A stretch of DNA of 64,000 nt from G965261775 sp965261775. GTDB taxonomy: Bacteria > Pseudomonadota > Gammaproteobacteria > Eutrophobiales > Eutrophobiaceae. The notes below the pieces were generated by a model. That model searched no databases. It had not been told where the DNA came from and saw nothing but the letters and a program-made list of their open reading frames with translations. Where the stretch lies: the NCBI GenBank assembly GCA_965261775.1, contig OZ253477.1, forward strand, positions 1,240,001 to 1,304,000. The letters are read 5' to 3'. A program made the translations under genes and the position numbers. Positions 24,962 through 32,270 of this stretch are shown in pieces (the first letter of the stretch is position 1; every line of letters starts with the position of its first letter).

Positions 24962-25663
24962 ATGACAAAAAAAGTAAAAGAAAAACGGGGGCGCCACCTC
25001 AAACCAAAGGCGGGGCTTGAGCCGCGTGCGGAAAAAAACGTTACAGACTCGCCTTCCGGCAACCTTGGCCGCACCCGCCGCACACTGCTGAAAAAGACCG
25101 GCGCCGCTACGGCGGCGCTGGCGACGTGGCTGTTGCCGAAACAGTGGCAAAAACCGGTCATCGGCGTCGTCGCCCTGCCCACCCATGCCCAGACCTCCCC
25201 CGTCACACCGGTCATTACCATTTTTATAGGCAACAACCCCTTGACCCCGATGACCAGCGCTAGCGTGGTCGCCGGGGGAAGTATCACGATCACCCTCAGC
25301 GCCGTCCCGGCGGCGCCGAACGATATTTCGCTGAAACTCCTGGTGAGCACCGTGGGCGCGACATATTCACAGCTCCCCGACCGGACCGACGGCGATTACT
25401 TCATCGAGAGCCCTTTCGAAAGGGGATCGCAGTCTAATACGGGGGGTGGTAGTATTTTGGTAAATGGCCGCGCCAGACTCCCCGGGGGCGCCACCGAAAT
25501 CACCATGGAATTTGTGACCACCCTTGACAACGACACCGAACCAGAGATTGTGGTAGTCGGCCTGCTCGGGGACGTCGGCTATACCCCCGGCACGATCCGG
25601 CAAGTGAACCTCACCATCGATCCGCGCCAGCCGCCGCTCCCGGTCACCACCACCGCCCCCTGA
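24962..25663 (+). CDS. Tat-signal exported beta-sandwich protein, paralog 1
   Basis: The 233-residue product has a charged N-terminus with one KAGLEP unit, a twin-arginine motif (TRRTLLKKTG, Arg39-Arg40) before an Ala-rich hydrophobic core, then the block WQKPVIGVVALPTHAQTSP, with probable cleavage after THA. The mature part (about 80-215) is a single beta-rich domain with Calx-beta-like features: DGDYFIESPFERG, ARLPGGATEITMEFVT, DNDTEPEIVVVGL. A Pro/Thr tail ends at TTTAP. No catalytic motif is visible. I infer a folded protein exported by Tat; function unknown. The first 75 codons are almost identical to paralog 2, while the mature domain diverges. Confidence 0.8.
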   Translation: MTKKVKEKRGRHLKPKAGLEPRAEKNVTDSPSGNLGRTRRTLLKKTGAATAALATWLLPKQWQKPVIGVVALPTHAQTSPVTPVITIFIGNNPLTPMTSASVVAGGSITITLSAVPAAPNDISLKLLVSTVGATYSQLPDRTDGDYFIESPFERGSQSNTGGGSILVNGRARLPGGATEITMEFVTTLDNDTEPEIVVVGLLGDVGYTPGTIRQVNLTIDPRQPPLPVTTTAP

Positions 25664-25690
25664 GCCTGCCCCCCGGCGACACGCCCGTTG

Positions 25691-25714
25691 CGCCCCCCCG
25701 CTTTCTCGGGGGCG
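25691..25714 (+). terminator. GC-rich hairpin after paralog 1
   Basis: CGCCCCCCCGC, a short loop and a G-rich complementary arm lie 28 bp after the stop codon. Similar hairpins follow paralogs 3 and 4 (29094-29116, 30028-30050) but not paralog 2. None has a T-run, so Rho-independent termination is doubtful; mRNA 3'-end protection is as likely. Confidence 0.4.
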
Positions 25715-25759
25715 ACGGAAATGGTCCTGAGCCTGCCCCCCGGCGACACGCCCGTCGCC

Positions 25760-25922
25760 AGGGCAATATCCGGCTAAACCATTTGACGGTATCCCTTGCA
25801 AAATTTGCAAACCAAAACTTGCAAACCGGGGAAGCGTCAGTATAAAATGGCCGGAACACGACTTGATTACCCCAAACCGCTGTTGCCGGTAAAAAATCAG
25901 TAAGAATTCCAGGAGTCATCCA
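25760..25922 (+). promoter_or_regulatory. Shared promoter/operator leader, copy 2
   Basis: Palindrome at 25796-25810, third half-site 25819-25825, TTGCAA (25819-25824) and TATAAA (25841-25846) spaced by 16 bp, then AGGAG before ATG 25923. It is nearly identical to copy 1 from about position 25780 onward. The rest of the gap after paralog 1 (from 25664) consists of two direct copies of TGAGCCTGCCCCCCGGCGAC (25661 and 25727) around a GC hairpin. Confidence 0.7.
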
Positions 25923-27155
25923 ATGACAAAAAAAGTAAAAGAAAAACGGGGGCGCCACCTCAAACCAAAAGCGGGACTTGAACCGGGCACGGAAAAAAAC
26001 GTTACAGACTCGCCTTCCGGCAACCTTGGCCGCACCCGCCGCACACTGCTGAAAAAGACCGGCGCCGCTACAGCGGCGCTGGCGACGTGGCTGTTGCCGA
26101 AACAGTGGCAAAAACCGGTCATCGGCGTCGTCGCCCTGCCCACCCATGCCCAGACCTCGCCAGACCCGTTGCCGGTCATGACCATTTCTGCCGATGCGGA
26201 CCGCGTGCGCCCCGGGGGATCTGTCACCATCACCGTCGAAACCACCAACTCCCAGCCAGTGTCAGAGGATATTGAGCTGCGCCTCATAGTGAGCAGCGCC
26301 ATAGGCGTGACATTTGGCGAGATCGACGGCGATTACTTCATCAAGAGCCCTTTCCTATTTGGCGAGGAGCGTACGGTTAGCGGTAACCTGGAGGTGGATG
26401 GCCGCGCCAGACTCCCCAAGGACGCCATCAAAATCGCCATGGAATTTGTCGCCGTCGACGACGGCGACACCGAACCGGAAACTGTGTCAGTAAGACTGGA
26501 TGATACGTCCTCTGGCTATTCCGTCGGCACGATCCGGCAAGTGGACCTCACCATCGATCCGCGCCAACCGCCGCTCCCGGTCACCACTGCGGCCAGCACC
26601 ACGCCGGCGCCGCGGCGTCCGGGTGCGCCGAGCGGCTTGATGGCGATGGCCGAGAGCGTCCGCCAGATTGACTTGATCTGGAACGCGCCAGCCGATGACG
26701 GCAACAGCCCGATAACCGGCTACCGCATTCAAGCGTCCGAAGACGGTGGAATATCTTTCAGAACCCTGGAAGACGACACTGGCGACGCGACAACGGGCTA
26801 CAGCCACACAGGCCTGACCGGGGGCGTGACCCGCCACTACCTCGTGTTTGCTATCAACGCAGTGGGGGTAGGGGCGGAGGCCTCCGCAATGGCGACAACC
26901 TTTCCTGCGACGGTGCCCGGAGCACCAGTGCTGAGCGCGGTCGCTTCAGGGAGCGTCCGCAAAACGCTGACCTGGACGGCACCCGACGACGGCGGCAGCC
27001 CGATAATCCGTTATATATTTGAGACGCATGCAGATTTCACCATTACCGAAACACTCCCAAGCACAGCGCGGAGCCGTGATGGTGTTCAAACTGTTTCCTA
27101 CCGCGTACGCGCAGAGAACGCAGTGGGCGCAGGAGCGTGGTCCGCACTGCTATAG
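25923..27155 (+). CDS. Tat-signal exported protein with Calx-beta-like and fibronectin III-like domains, paralog 2
   Basis: 410 residues. Tat signal (Arg39-Arg40, RRTLLKKTG) and WQKPVIGVVALPTHAQTSP as in paralog 1. Then a Calx-beta-like domain (about 81-213; DGDYFIKSPF, ARLPKDAIKIAMEFV), a Pro/Thr linker, and two fibronectin type III-like domains (about 232-328 and 331-410; signatures DLIWNAPADDGNSPITGYRI and LTWTAPDDGGSPIIRYIF). The second domain ends abruptly at AGAWSALL. Such domains commonly mediate binding to surfaces or polysaccharides, so an adhesin-like role is inferred. No enzyme motif was found. Confidence 0.82.
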   Translation: MTKKVKEKRGRHLKPKAGLEPGTEKNVTDSPSGNLGRTRRTLLKKTGAATAALATWLLPKQWQKPVIGVVALPTHAQTSPDPLPVMTISADADRVRPGGSVTITVETTNSQPVSEDIELRLIVSSAIGVTFGEIDGDYFIKSPFLFGEERTVSGNLEVDGRARLPKDAIKIAMEFVAVDDGDTEPETVSVRLDDTSSGYSVGTIRQVDLTIDPRQPPLPVTTAASTTPAPRRPGAPSGLMAMAESVRQIDLIWNAPADDGNSPITGYRIQASEDGGISFRTLEDDTGDATTGYSHTGLTGGVTRHYLVFAINAVGVGAEASAMATTFPATVPGAPVLSAVASGSVRKTLTWTAPDDGGSPIIRYIFETHADFTITETLPSTARSRDGVQTVSYRVRAENAVGAGAWSALL

Positions 27156-27199
27156 CACACTTCCTGCCCAATCGGCCGCGCTGACCGACACGCCCGGCG

Positions 27200-27347
27200 C
27201 CCGGCAATCCCCGGCCAAACCATTTGACGGTATCCCTTGCAAAATTTGCAAACCAAAATTTGCAAACCGGGGACGTCAGTATAAAATGGTCGGAACACAA
27301 CTTGATTACCCCAAACCGCCGTACAGGTAAAAAATCAAGAGGAATAA
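27200..27347 (+). promoter_or_regulatory. Shared promoter/operator leader, copy 3 with short spacer
   Basis: Palindrome at 27237-27251 and third half-site beginning at 27260. Here the spacer between TTGCAA (27260-27265) and TATAAA (27280-27285) is 14 bp, because two bases present in the other copies are missing after GGGGA. If the same -35 is used this promoter should be weaker. Ribosome-binding site GAGGA precedes ATG 27348. Confidence 0.7.
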
Positions 27348-29075
27348 ATGATGAAAAAAGAAAACAAACAGGGGCGTGGCCTTCCAAAGGCAGGCCTTGA
27401 GCCAAAAGCGGGCCTTGAACCAAAGGCAGGGCTTGAGCCGCGTGCGGAAAAAAACGTTACAGACTCGCCTTCCGGCAACCTTGGGCACACCCGCCGCAAA
27501 CTGCTGAAAAAGACCGGCACCGCCACCGCCACGGCGGCGCTGGCGACGTGGCTGTTGCCGAAACAGTGGCAAAAACCGGCCATTGACGCCGTTGGCCTGC
27601 CCGTCCATGCCCAGACCTCACCCGCGGGCAGCACCACGGCGGCAACCACCCTCACCACGTTGCCGGTATTAACGCTGGAGTTGGGGGGCTCCAGTGACTC
27701 TTTGAGAGTCAAGGCTGACGGGGCAGTATCCTCCGCTATCCGGGTTAATCTCAGCGTATCAGGGTCAAGCGCGTCAGCGTCAGGGCCAATCACGGTTGCT
27801 ATTGCCAGCCCGAGGGATTACACGATCTCCGCAGACCCGGCCGCTGCTTTACAGAATCTAGCGAATGCAATAAATTTCCAATTCACCGGCACACAGGTGG
27901 ATTTAGGTGTAACAAGAGTCAACACGGGGATAACGTTTAGCTTTACCCTTGAAGAGGGCGAGGGCTATACGGTCGGCACACCTGCCGGGGTCACTATCGA
28001 CCCGGGCCAGCCACCGCTCCCGGTCACCACCACGGTGGCGGGCACCACCACCGCGGGCACCACCGCGGGTACCACCACGGTGGCGCCGGGGGCGCCGAGC
28101 GCACCGCGTTCGTTGACTGTTTCGATCAGTAGCAATAGCGATACTGATATGGCCCTCATTGACTGGGTCACTCCGCTTGATAACGGCAACAGCCCGATAA
28201 CCGGTTACAGAATCGAGGTCTCCACAGACGGGACGACGTTTACCGTGCTGGTGTCCAACACGGGGATTACCCGTACGGAATACACCCATTCGGTGCCGCG
28301 GGGTGGGAATTTGGGGAGCCATTACCGCGTGTCGGCGATCAATGATGAGGGCGTTGGACAGCCCTCTCAGGAAATGGCGATAATTACGCCGAGGGCGCCG
28401 ACCAACCTGGTGGCGACGGCCGTCAGCGCCACGCGCATTGACCTGACCTGGACGGCCCCGCCTGACAACGGCAGCCCACCGATAACCGGTTACCGAATAA
28501 ACGTACAGGAACTTTCATCGGGGGATCGCAATGTGATAGACACGATGGGCACGGCCACGACTTACAGCCACACCGATTTGACCGAAGGCACGACATATCT
28601 GTACGCAGTAAGGGTACGCACCCAGCTTACTGATGGCTTCCGTTCTGATCGGGTGCTGGCGACCACGCTGACGTCGTCGTTGCCGGGCGTGACCACGCCC
28701 GCCCCGGCCCCACTGCCGGTATTAACGCTAGAGTTGGGGGACTTCAATGACTCTTTGATCGTCAACGCTGACAGGGCAGTATCCCCCGCTATCCTGGTTA
28801 ATCTCAGCGTATCAGGGTCAAGCGCGATTGTTATTCAGGAGGATTACGAATTATTCGGAGCCACCGCCTTACAGAATACAGGTAATGAACTGGAATTCGT
28901 ATTCTCTACCGGCACAGAGACAGAGTTAAATGTAGACATATTCCCCCGGGCGATAAACCGGGGGATAACGTTTAGCTTTACCCTTCGCCCTGGCGAGGGC
29001 TATACGGTCGGCACACCTGCCGTGGTTACCCTCGCCCCGCCGACCACCGCCGCCCCCACCACTGCCGCCCCCTGA
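27348..29075 (+). CDS. Tat-signal exported protein with two beta-sandwich and two fibronectin III-like domains, paralog 3
   Basis: 575 residues, the largest paralog. The N-terminus carries three tandem KAGLEP units (18-bp repeats), then the Tat motif (HTRRKLLKKTG, Arg49-Arg50) and WQKPAIDAVGLPVHAQTSP. The mature part has a beta domain (about 104-228, from LPVLTLELGG to EGEGYTVGTPAGVTI), Thr/Ala/Gly linkers, two fibronectin III-like domains (about 246-342 and 343-440; NSPITGYRIEVSTDG and PPITGYRINVQEL), then a second copy of the beta domain (about 453-563, again LPVLTLELGD to GEGYTVGT) and two TTAAP units at the end. The two beta domains are internal duplicates with partly identical DNA. Extracytoplasmic binding role inferred. 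Confidence 0.82.
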   Translation: MMKKENKQGRGLPKAGLEPKAGLEPKAGLEPRAEKNVTDSPSGNLGHTRRKLLKKTGTATATAALATWLLPKQWQKPAIDAVGLPVHAQTSPAGSTTAATTLTTLPVLTLELGGSSDSLRVKADGAVSSAIRVNLSVSGSSASASGPITVAIASPRDYTISADPAAALQNLANAINFQFTGTQVDLGVTRVNTGITFSFTLEEGEGYTVGTPAGVTIDPGQPPLPVTTTVAGTTTAGTTAGTTTVAPGAPSAPRSLTVSISSNSDTDMALIDWVTPLDNGNSPITGYRIEVSTDGTTFTVLVSNTGITRTEYTHSVPRGGNLGSHYRVSAINDEGVGQPSQEMAIITPRAPTNLVATAVSATRIDLTWTAPPDNGSPPITGYRINVQELSSGDRNVIDTMGTATTYSHTDLTEGTTYLYAVRVRTQLTDGFRSDRVLATTLTSSLPGVTTPAPAPLPVLTLELGDFNDSLIVNADRAVSPAILVNLSVSGSSAIVIQEDYELFGATALQNTGNELEFVFSTGTETELNVDIFPRAINRGITFSFTLRPGEGYTVGTPAVVTLAPPTTAAPTTAAP

Positions 29076-29093
29076 ACCTGCCCCCGGGCGGTA

Positions 29094-29116
29094 CGCCCCC
29101 CGCTTTCGCGGGGGCG
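29094..29116 (+). terminator. GC-rich hairpin after paralog 3
   Basis: CGCCCCCCGC, loop TTTC, GCGGGGGCG, 18 bp after the stop codon. No T-run follows. The same sequence recurs after paralog 4. Confidence 0.4.
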
Positions 29117-29159
29117 ACGGAAATGGTCCTGAACCTGCCCCGGCGACACGCCTGTCGCC

Positions 29160-29308
29160 ACGGGAATATCCGGCCAAACCATTTGACGGTATCCCTTGCA
29201 AAATTTGCAAACCAAAATTTGCAAACCGGGGAAGCGTCAGTATAAAATGGCTGGAACACAACTTGATTACCCCAAACCGCCGTACAGGTAAAAAATCAGG
29301 AGGAATAA
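29160..29308 (+). promoter_or_regulatory. Shared promoter/operator leader, copy 4
   Basis: Palindrome at 29196-29210, third half-site with TTGCAA at 29219-29224, 16-bp spacer, TATAAA at 29241-29246 and an AGGAGG ribosome-binding site before ATG 29309, the strongest site of the four. The downstream part (GCCGTACAGGTAAAAAATCA) is shared with copy 3, while copies 1 and 2 share a different version. Confidence 0.7.
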
Positions 29309-30010
29309 ATGATGAAAGAAGAAAACAAACAGGGGCGTGGCCTTCCAAAGGCAGGCCTTGAGCCAAAAGCGGGGCTTGAGCCGCGTGCGGACGGCGACGT
29401 GACGGATTCCGGCTCACCCCCCCCCCCCCCCCCCCCCCATTCTCGGGTTGACGGCAAGCGCCGTACACTGCTGAAAAAGACCGGCACCGCCACCGTCACG
29501 GCGGCACTGGCGACGTGGCTGTTGCCGAAACAGTGGCAAAAACCGGCCATCAACGCCGTCGGCCTGCCCGTCCATGCCCAGACCTCACCCGCGGGCAGTA
29601 CCACAGCGGCAACCACCCTCACCCCGTTGCCGGTATTAACGCTAGAGTTGGGGGGCGAAACGGTAATCCCGGGCTTCTCCACTTTGACCATCAACGCGGA
29701 CGAGGAGGTATCCCCCGCTATCCGCCAGGTTAATCTCCGCGTATCAGGGTCAGACACTATTACTACCAAGGATTACCGGATCTTCGCACCCATAGCAGCC
29801 TCCTTACAGAATAGAAATAATGTAGTGGAATTCGTATTCTCCGGCACAAAGATAGAGCTCCTTATAGACATAGACAGACCGGCGATAACGTTTAGCTTTA
29901 CCCTTCGCCCTGGCGAGGGCTATACGGTCGGCACAGATAACGTGGTCACCATCGCCCCGCCGACCACCGCTGCCCCCACCACCGCTGCCCCCACCACCGC
30001 CGCCCCCTGA
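29309..30010 (+). CDS. Tat-signal exported beta-sandwich protein with poly-C tract, paralog 4
   Basis: 233 residues. N-terminus with two KAGLEP units, then seven consecutive prolines (37-43) encoded by 22 cytosines, then the Tat motif (KRRTLLKKTG, Arg51-Arg52) and WQKPAINAVGLPVHAQTSP. One beta domain follows (about 107-215, LPVLTLELGG to GEGYTVGTD), and three TTAAP units end the protein. The poly-C lies upstream of the signal-peptide core, so loss or gain of one or two bases would destroy the exported protein. In paralogs 1-3 the same place reads SPSGNLG. Phase variation is inferred. Confidence 0.8.
   Translation: MMKEENKQGRGLPKAGLEPKAGLEPRADGDVTDSGSPPPPPPPHSRVDGKRRTLLKKTGTATVTAALATWLLPKQWQKPAINAVGLPVHAQTSPAGSTTAATTLTPLPVLTLELGGETVIPGFSTLTINADEEVSPAIRQVNLRVSGSDTITTKDYRIFAPIAASLQNRNNVVEFVFSGTKIELLIDIDRPAITFSFTLRPGEGYTVGTDNVVTIAPPTTAAPTTAAPTTAAP
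29417..29438 (+). repeat. 22-nt poly-C homopolymer inside paralog 4
   Basis: An uninterrupted run of 22 C in the coding strand begins exactly on a codon boundary (codon 37) and encodes Pro7 plus the first base of a His codon. Homopolymers of this length slip readily in replication and in sequencing, so both biological variation and a length error in the assembly are possible. Confidence 0.9.
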
Positions 30011-30289
30011 GCCTTCCCCGGGCGGTACGCCCCCCGCTTTCGCGGGGGCGACGGAAATGGTCCTGAGCCCGCCCCCCGGCGGCGCACGGGCGGGCATACG
30101 GTAACCCCGTCGGCACGGACGGCGATGGCCTGTTCATTGACGGGAGGGATCCATGCCGGGGCTCTTCCGGACAATCCGGTAAAAAATCACAGAAGAGAAA
30201 CGGCGCGACACGTTGACCTCAAAGGTCCGGAAGACAATCCGTTTTCAGGCAATGGCCCTCTTGAGCGTGCCGATCAGGATAAAGGGGGC
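30011..30289 (+). other. Gap between paralog 4 and lipA with hairpin and a possible leader remnant
   Basis: No gene is supported. A GC hairpin lies at 30028-30050. At about 30173-30235 the text CCGGTAAAAAATCACAG, GAAACGGCGCGACACG, CCTCAAAGG follows the same order as the end of the shared leader and first codons of the paralogs (CCGGTAAAAAATCAGTA, GAAAAACGGGGGCGCCA, CCTCAAACC). This suggests a degraded fifth copy, with low certainty. No lipA terminator with a T-run is obvious. Confidence 0.3.
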
Positions 30290-31252
30290 TTATATCGCCT
30301 TGCCGACAGCCTGTAAATCGGCATGATAGGAAGAGCGCACCATCGGGGCGCTGGCGACGTTGATGAAACCCAGCGCCTCCGCCTGTTGACCCAGCGCCGC
30401 AAATTCGTCTGGATGGACAAAGCGCGCCACCGGCAGATGATAACGGCTTGGTTGCAGATATTGCCCCAGCGTGACCATGTCGCAGCCATGCGCCCTTAAA
30501 TCCCGCAGCGTTTCCCTTACTTCGTCCGGGCGTTCTCCCAACCCCAGCATCAAACCGGATTTGGCAGGGATATTGCCCCCGCTGATCGCCTTGAATTTTT
30601 CAAGCAGGCTCAGGGACGCCTGATAATCCGCACCGGGGCGGACCTGCGGATACAAACGCGGGACCGTTTCAAGATTGTGATTGAACACATCCGGCCAGGA
30701 TTTCCCGAGAATGTTCAGCGCGGTATCTATCTTTGAGCGAAAATCGGGCACGAGTATTTCAATCCTGACTTCTGGACACGCCTGCCTGATCTTCTCAATG
30801 CACGCGACAAAATGACCGGCGCCCCGGTCCAGCAGATCATCGCGGTCCACCGAGGTGATCACGACATAATTCAGGCGCATCAGCCTGATCGCCCGTGCCA
30901 GGTTGGCCGGTTCGGTGTCGTCCGGAGGCCGTGGCCTGCCGTGCGCCACATCACAGAACGGGCAACGCCTTGTGCAGGTATCGCCCAGGATCATGAAGGT
31001 CGCCGTGCCGCGTTTGAAACACTCACCCAGATTGGGGCAGGATGCTTCCTCGCAGACGGTGTGCAGTTTATTTTCGCGAATTAATTTTTTGAGCGTCGTC
31101 ACTTTCGGATCAACAGGCGCTTTGGCCCGGATCCAGTGCGGTTTACGGGGCGGTTCATCGTGCGACGAAATCACCCTGACGGGTATTTTATTTGTCTTGA
31201 GCTTCCCGCGTCTGGCGCGGTCGGGCGGTCTATAGGTGTTGTCCTGATACAT
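30290..31252 (-). CDS. lipA: Lipoyl synthase
   Basis: LipA inserts two sulfur atoms into protein-bound octanoate by radical SAM chemistry. The 320-residue protein has the auxiliary cluster cysteines (Cys67, Cys72, Cys78 in CEEASCPNLGEC) and the radical SAM motif CTRRCPFC (Cys93, Cys97, Cys100). The N-terminal KPHWIRAKAP and the C-terminal APMVRSSYHAD are typical, including the conserved RSSY serine that ligates the auxiliary cluster. Its start shares a base with the lipB stop. Confidence 0.97.
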   Translation of the reverse strand: MYQDNTYRPPDRARRGKLKTNKIPVRVISSHDEPPRKPHWIRAKAPVDPKVTTLKKLIRENKLHTVCEEASCPNLGECFKRGTATFMILGDTCTRRCPFCDVAHGRPRPPDDTEPANLARAIRLMRLNYVVITSVDRDDLLDRGAGHFVACIEKIRQACPEVRIEILVPDFRSKIDTALNILGKSWPDVFNHNLETVPRLYPQVRPGADYQASLSLLEKFKAISGGNIPAKSGLMLGLGERPDEVRETLRDLRAHGCDMVTLGQYLQPSRYHLPVARFVHPDEFAALGQQAEALGFINVASAPMVRSSYHADLQAVGKAI

Positions 31253-31893
31253 CAGTGATGACGCCCCGCGGGCGGCTTGTCGGTTTTATCCAGGTGCCGG
31301 ATTAAATAATGAGGCAGCGTTTCCTTGACCCGCGCCACCGGCATACTGTTAATGAAATCGGACAGCCGGACGCATTTCATACGGGCGTATCCGCAGGGGT
31401 CAATGTCACTGAAAGGCGCGAGGTTCATATCGACATTCAACGCCAGACCATGATAGGTGCGCCCCCCGCGAACCCGAATACCCAGCGCGGCTATTTTGTT
31501 TCCCCGGATATAAACGCCCGGTGCGCCCGCTTTACGCTCGGCGCCGATACCGCAGGCCGATAAATAATCAATCAGCGATTGTTCTATCAACCAGACCAGT
31601 GTTTTTACCTTGTAGGGGCGTTTATTCAGATCAATCATCAGATAGGCGATTAATTGTCCCGGCCCATGGTAGGTGATCTGACCGCCCCGGTCTGTTTTGA
31701 CCACGGGGATACGATGACGGCTGTGCCGATGGCGTTGCCGGTCGGCCGATAAACCGAGCGTATAGACTGGCCGGTGCTCAAGCAGCCAGATCTGATCACC
31801 TGCTGTCGCGTGGCGCGTTTGATTGAACTCCTGCATGGCAGCGTAAGTCTCGGCGTAGTCCTTCAACCCCAGGTCTTTAACCTGAATGCTCAC
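31252..31893 (-). CDS. lipB: Octanoyl-[acyl-carrier-protein]:protein N-octanoyltransferase
   Basis: LipB transfers octanoate from ACP to lipoate-dependent enzymes, the step before LipA. The 213-residue protein has the family pattern RGGQITYHGPGQLIAYLMIDL, GAPGVYIRGNKIAALGIRVRGGRTYHG with catalytic Lys133, and DPCGYA with the acyl-thioester Cys167. Length matches the family. It overlaps the DUF493 gene by four bases and abuts lipA, the standard ybeD-lipB-lipA order. Confidence 0.96.
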   Translation of the reverse strand: MSIQVKDLGLKDYAETYAAMQEFNQTRHATAGDQIWLLEHRPVYTLGLSADRQRHRHSRHRIPVVKTDRGGQITYHGPGQLIAYLMIDLNKRPYKVKTLVWLIEQSLIDYLSACGIGAERKAGAPGVYIRGNKIAALGIRVRGGRTYHGLALNVDMNLAPFSDIDPCGYARMKCVRLSDFINSMPVARVKETLPHYLIRHLDKTDKPPAGRHH

Positions 31894-32180
31894 AACGCTA
31901 TCAATACCTTTTCATGCGCGGTCAGCTCAAAATAAATGTTATCAAGCTGCCGGCGGCTCCCGGCGGTGATGGTCACGGTCACGGAAACATATTTACCCGT
32001 CCGTCCCGGGCGGCTCCTGACCGCCTCCGCCGACAACGCGGGAGAATGTTTTTTCAAGATATTGAACACCAGCGTCTTGAAGTCCCCCTGCGCCACACCT
32101 ATCGCCTTGATCGGGAAGCGGCAGGGAAACACCATGCCCATGTCGGTGGCAGGTGCAGATTGTTTAATATCCGATTGCAT
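31890..32180 (-). CDS. ybeD: DUF493 (YbeD) family protein
   Basis: A 96-residue ACT-like ferredoxin-fold protein. Recognisable family features are MVFPCRFPIKAIGVAQGDF near residue 15, VRSRPGRTGKYVSVTVTITA in the middle, and a C-terminal LDNIYFELTAHEKVLIAL. Members always sit upstream of lipB in gammaproteobacteria and are thought to bind small ligands; no reaction is known. The start is the ATG at 32178-32180, and it overlaps lipB by four bases. Confidence 0.9.
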   Translation of the reverse strand: MQSDIKQSAPATDMGMVFPCRFPIKAIGVAQGDFKTLVFNILKKHSPALSAEAVRSRPGRTGKYVSVTVTITAGSRRQLDNIYFELTAHEKVLIAL

Positions 32181-32212
32181 GTTGATAATAACAGGAATTA
32201 ATATAACGAACG

Positions 32213-32243
32213 CCCTGTAATTTAAACTACAGGGTTATATAAT
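32213..32243 (+). promoter_or_regulatory. Hairpin and -10 element before the DUF4389 gene
   Basis: CCCTGTA (32213-32219) and TACAGGG (32228-32234) form a perfect 7-bp inverted repeat. It is followed at once by TATAAT (32238-32243), 28 bp before the ATG. The repeat would cover the -35 region, so it may be an operator; no good -35 hexamer is visible. Confidence 0.4.
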
Positions 32244-32270
32244 AGGATAAATATTATTTGGAGACCAGCA

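Noticed and set aside
29398..29460. Poly-C tract as pure assembly error
   Set aside because: The frame is open and the protein order agrees with the paralogs, so a real tract is likely, though its exact length cannot be trusted.
25691..30050. GC hairpins after paralogs 1, 3 and 4 as Rho-independent terminators
   Set aside because: No T-run follows any of them, so I kept them only as low-confidence hairpins.
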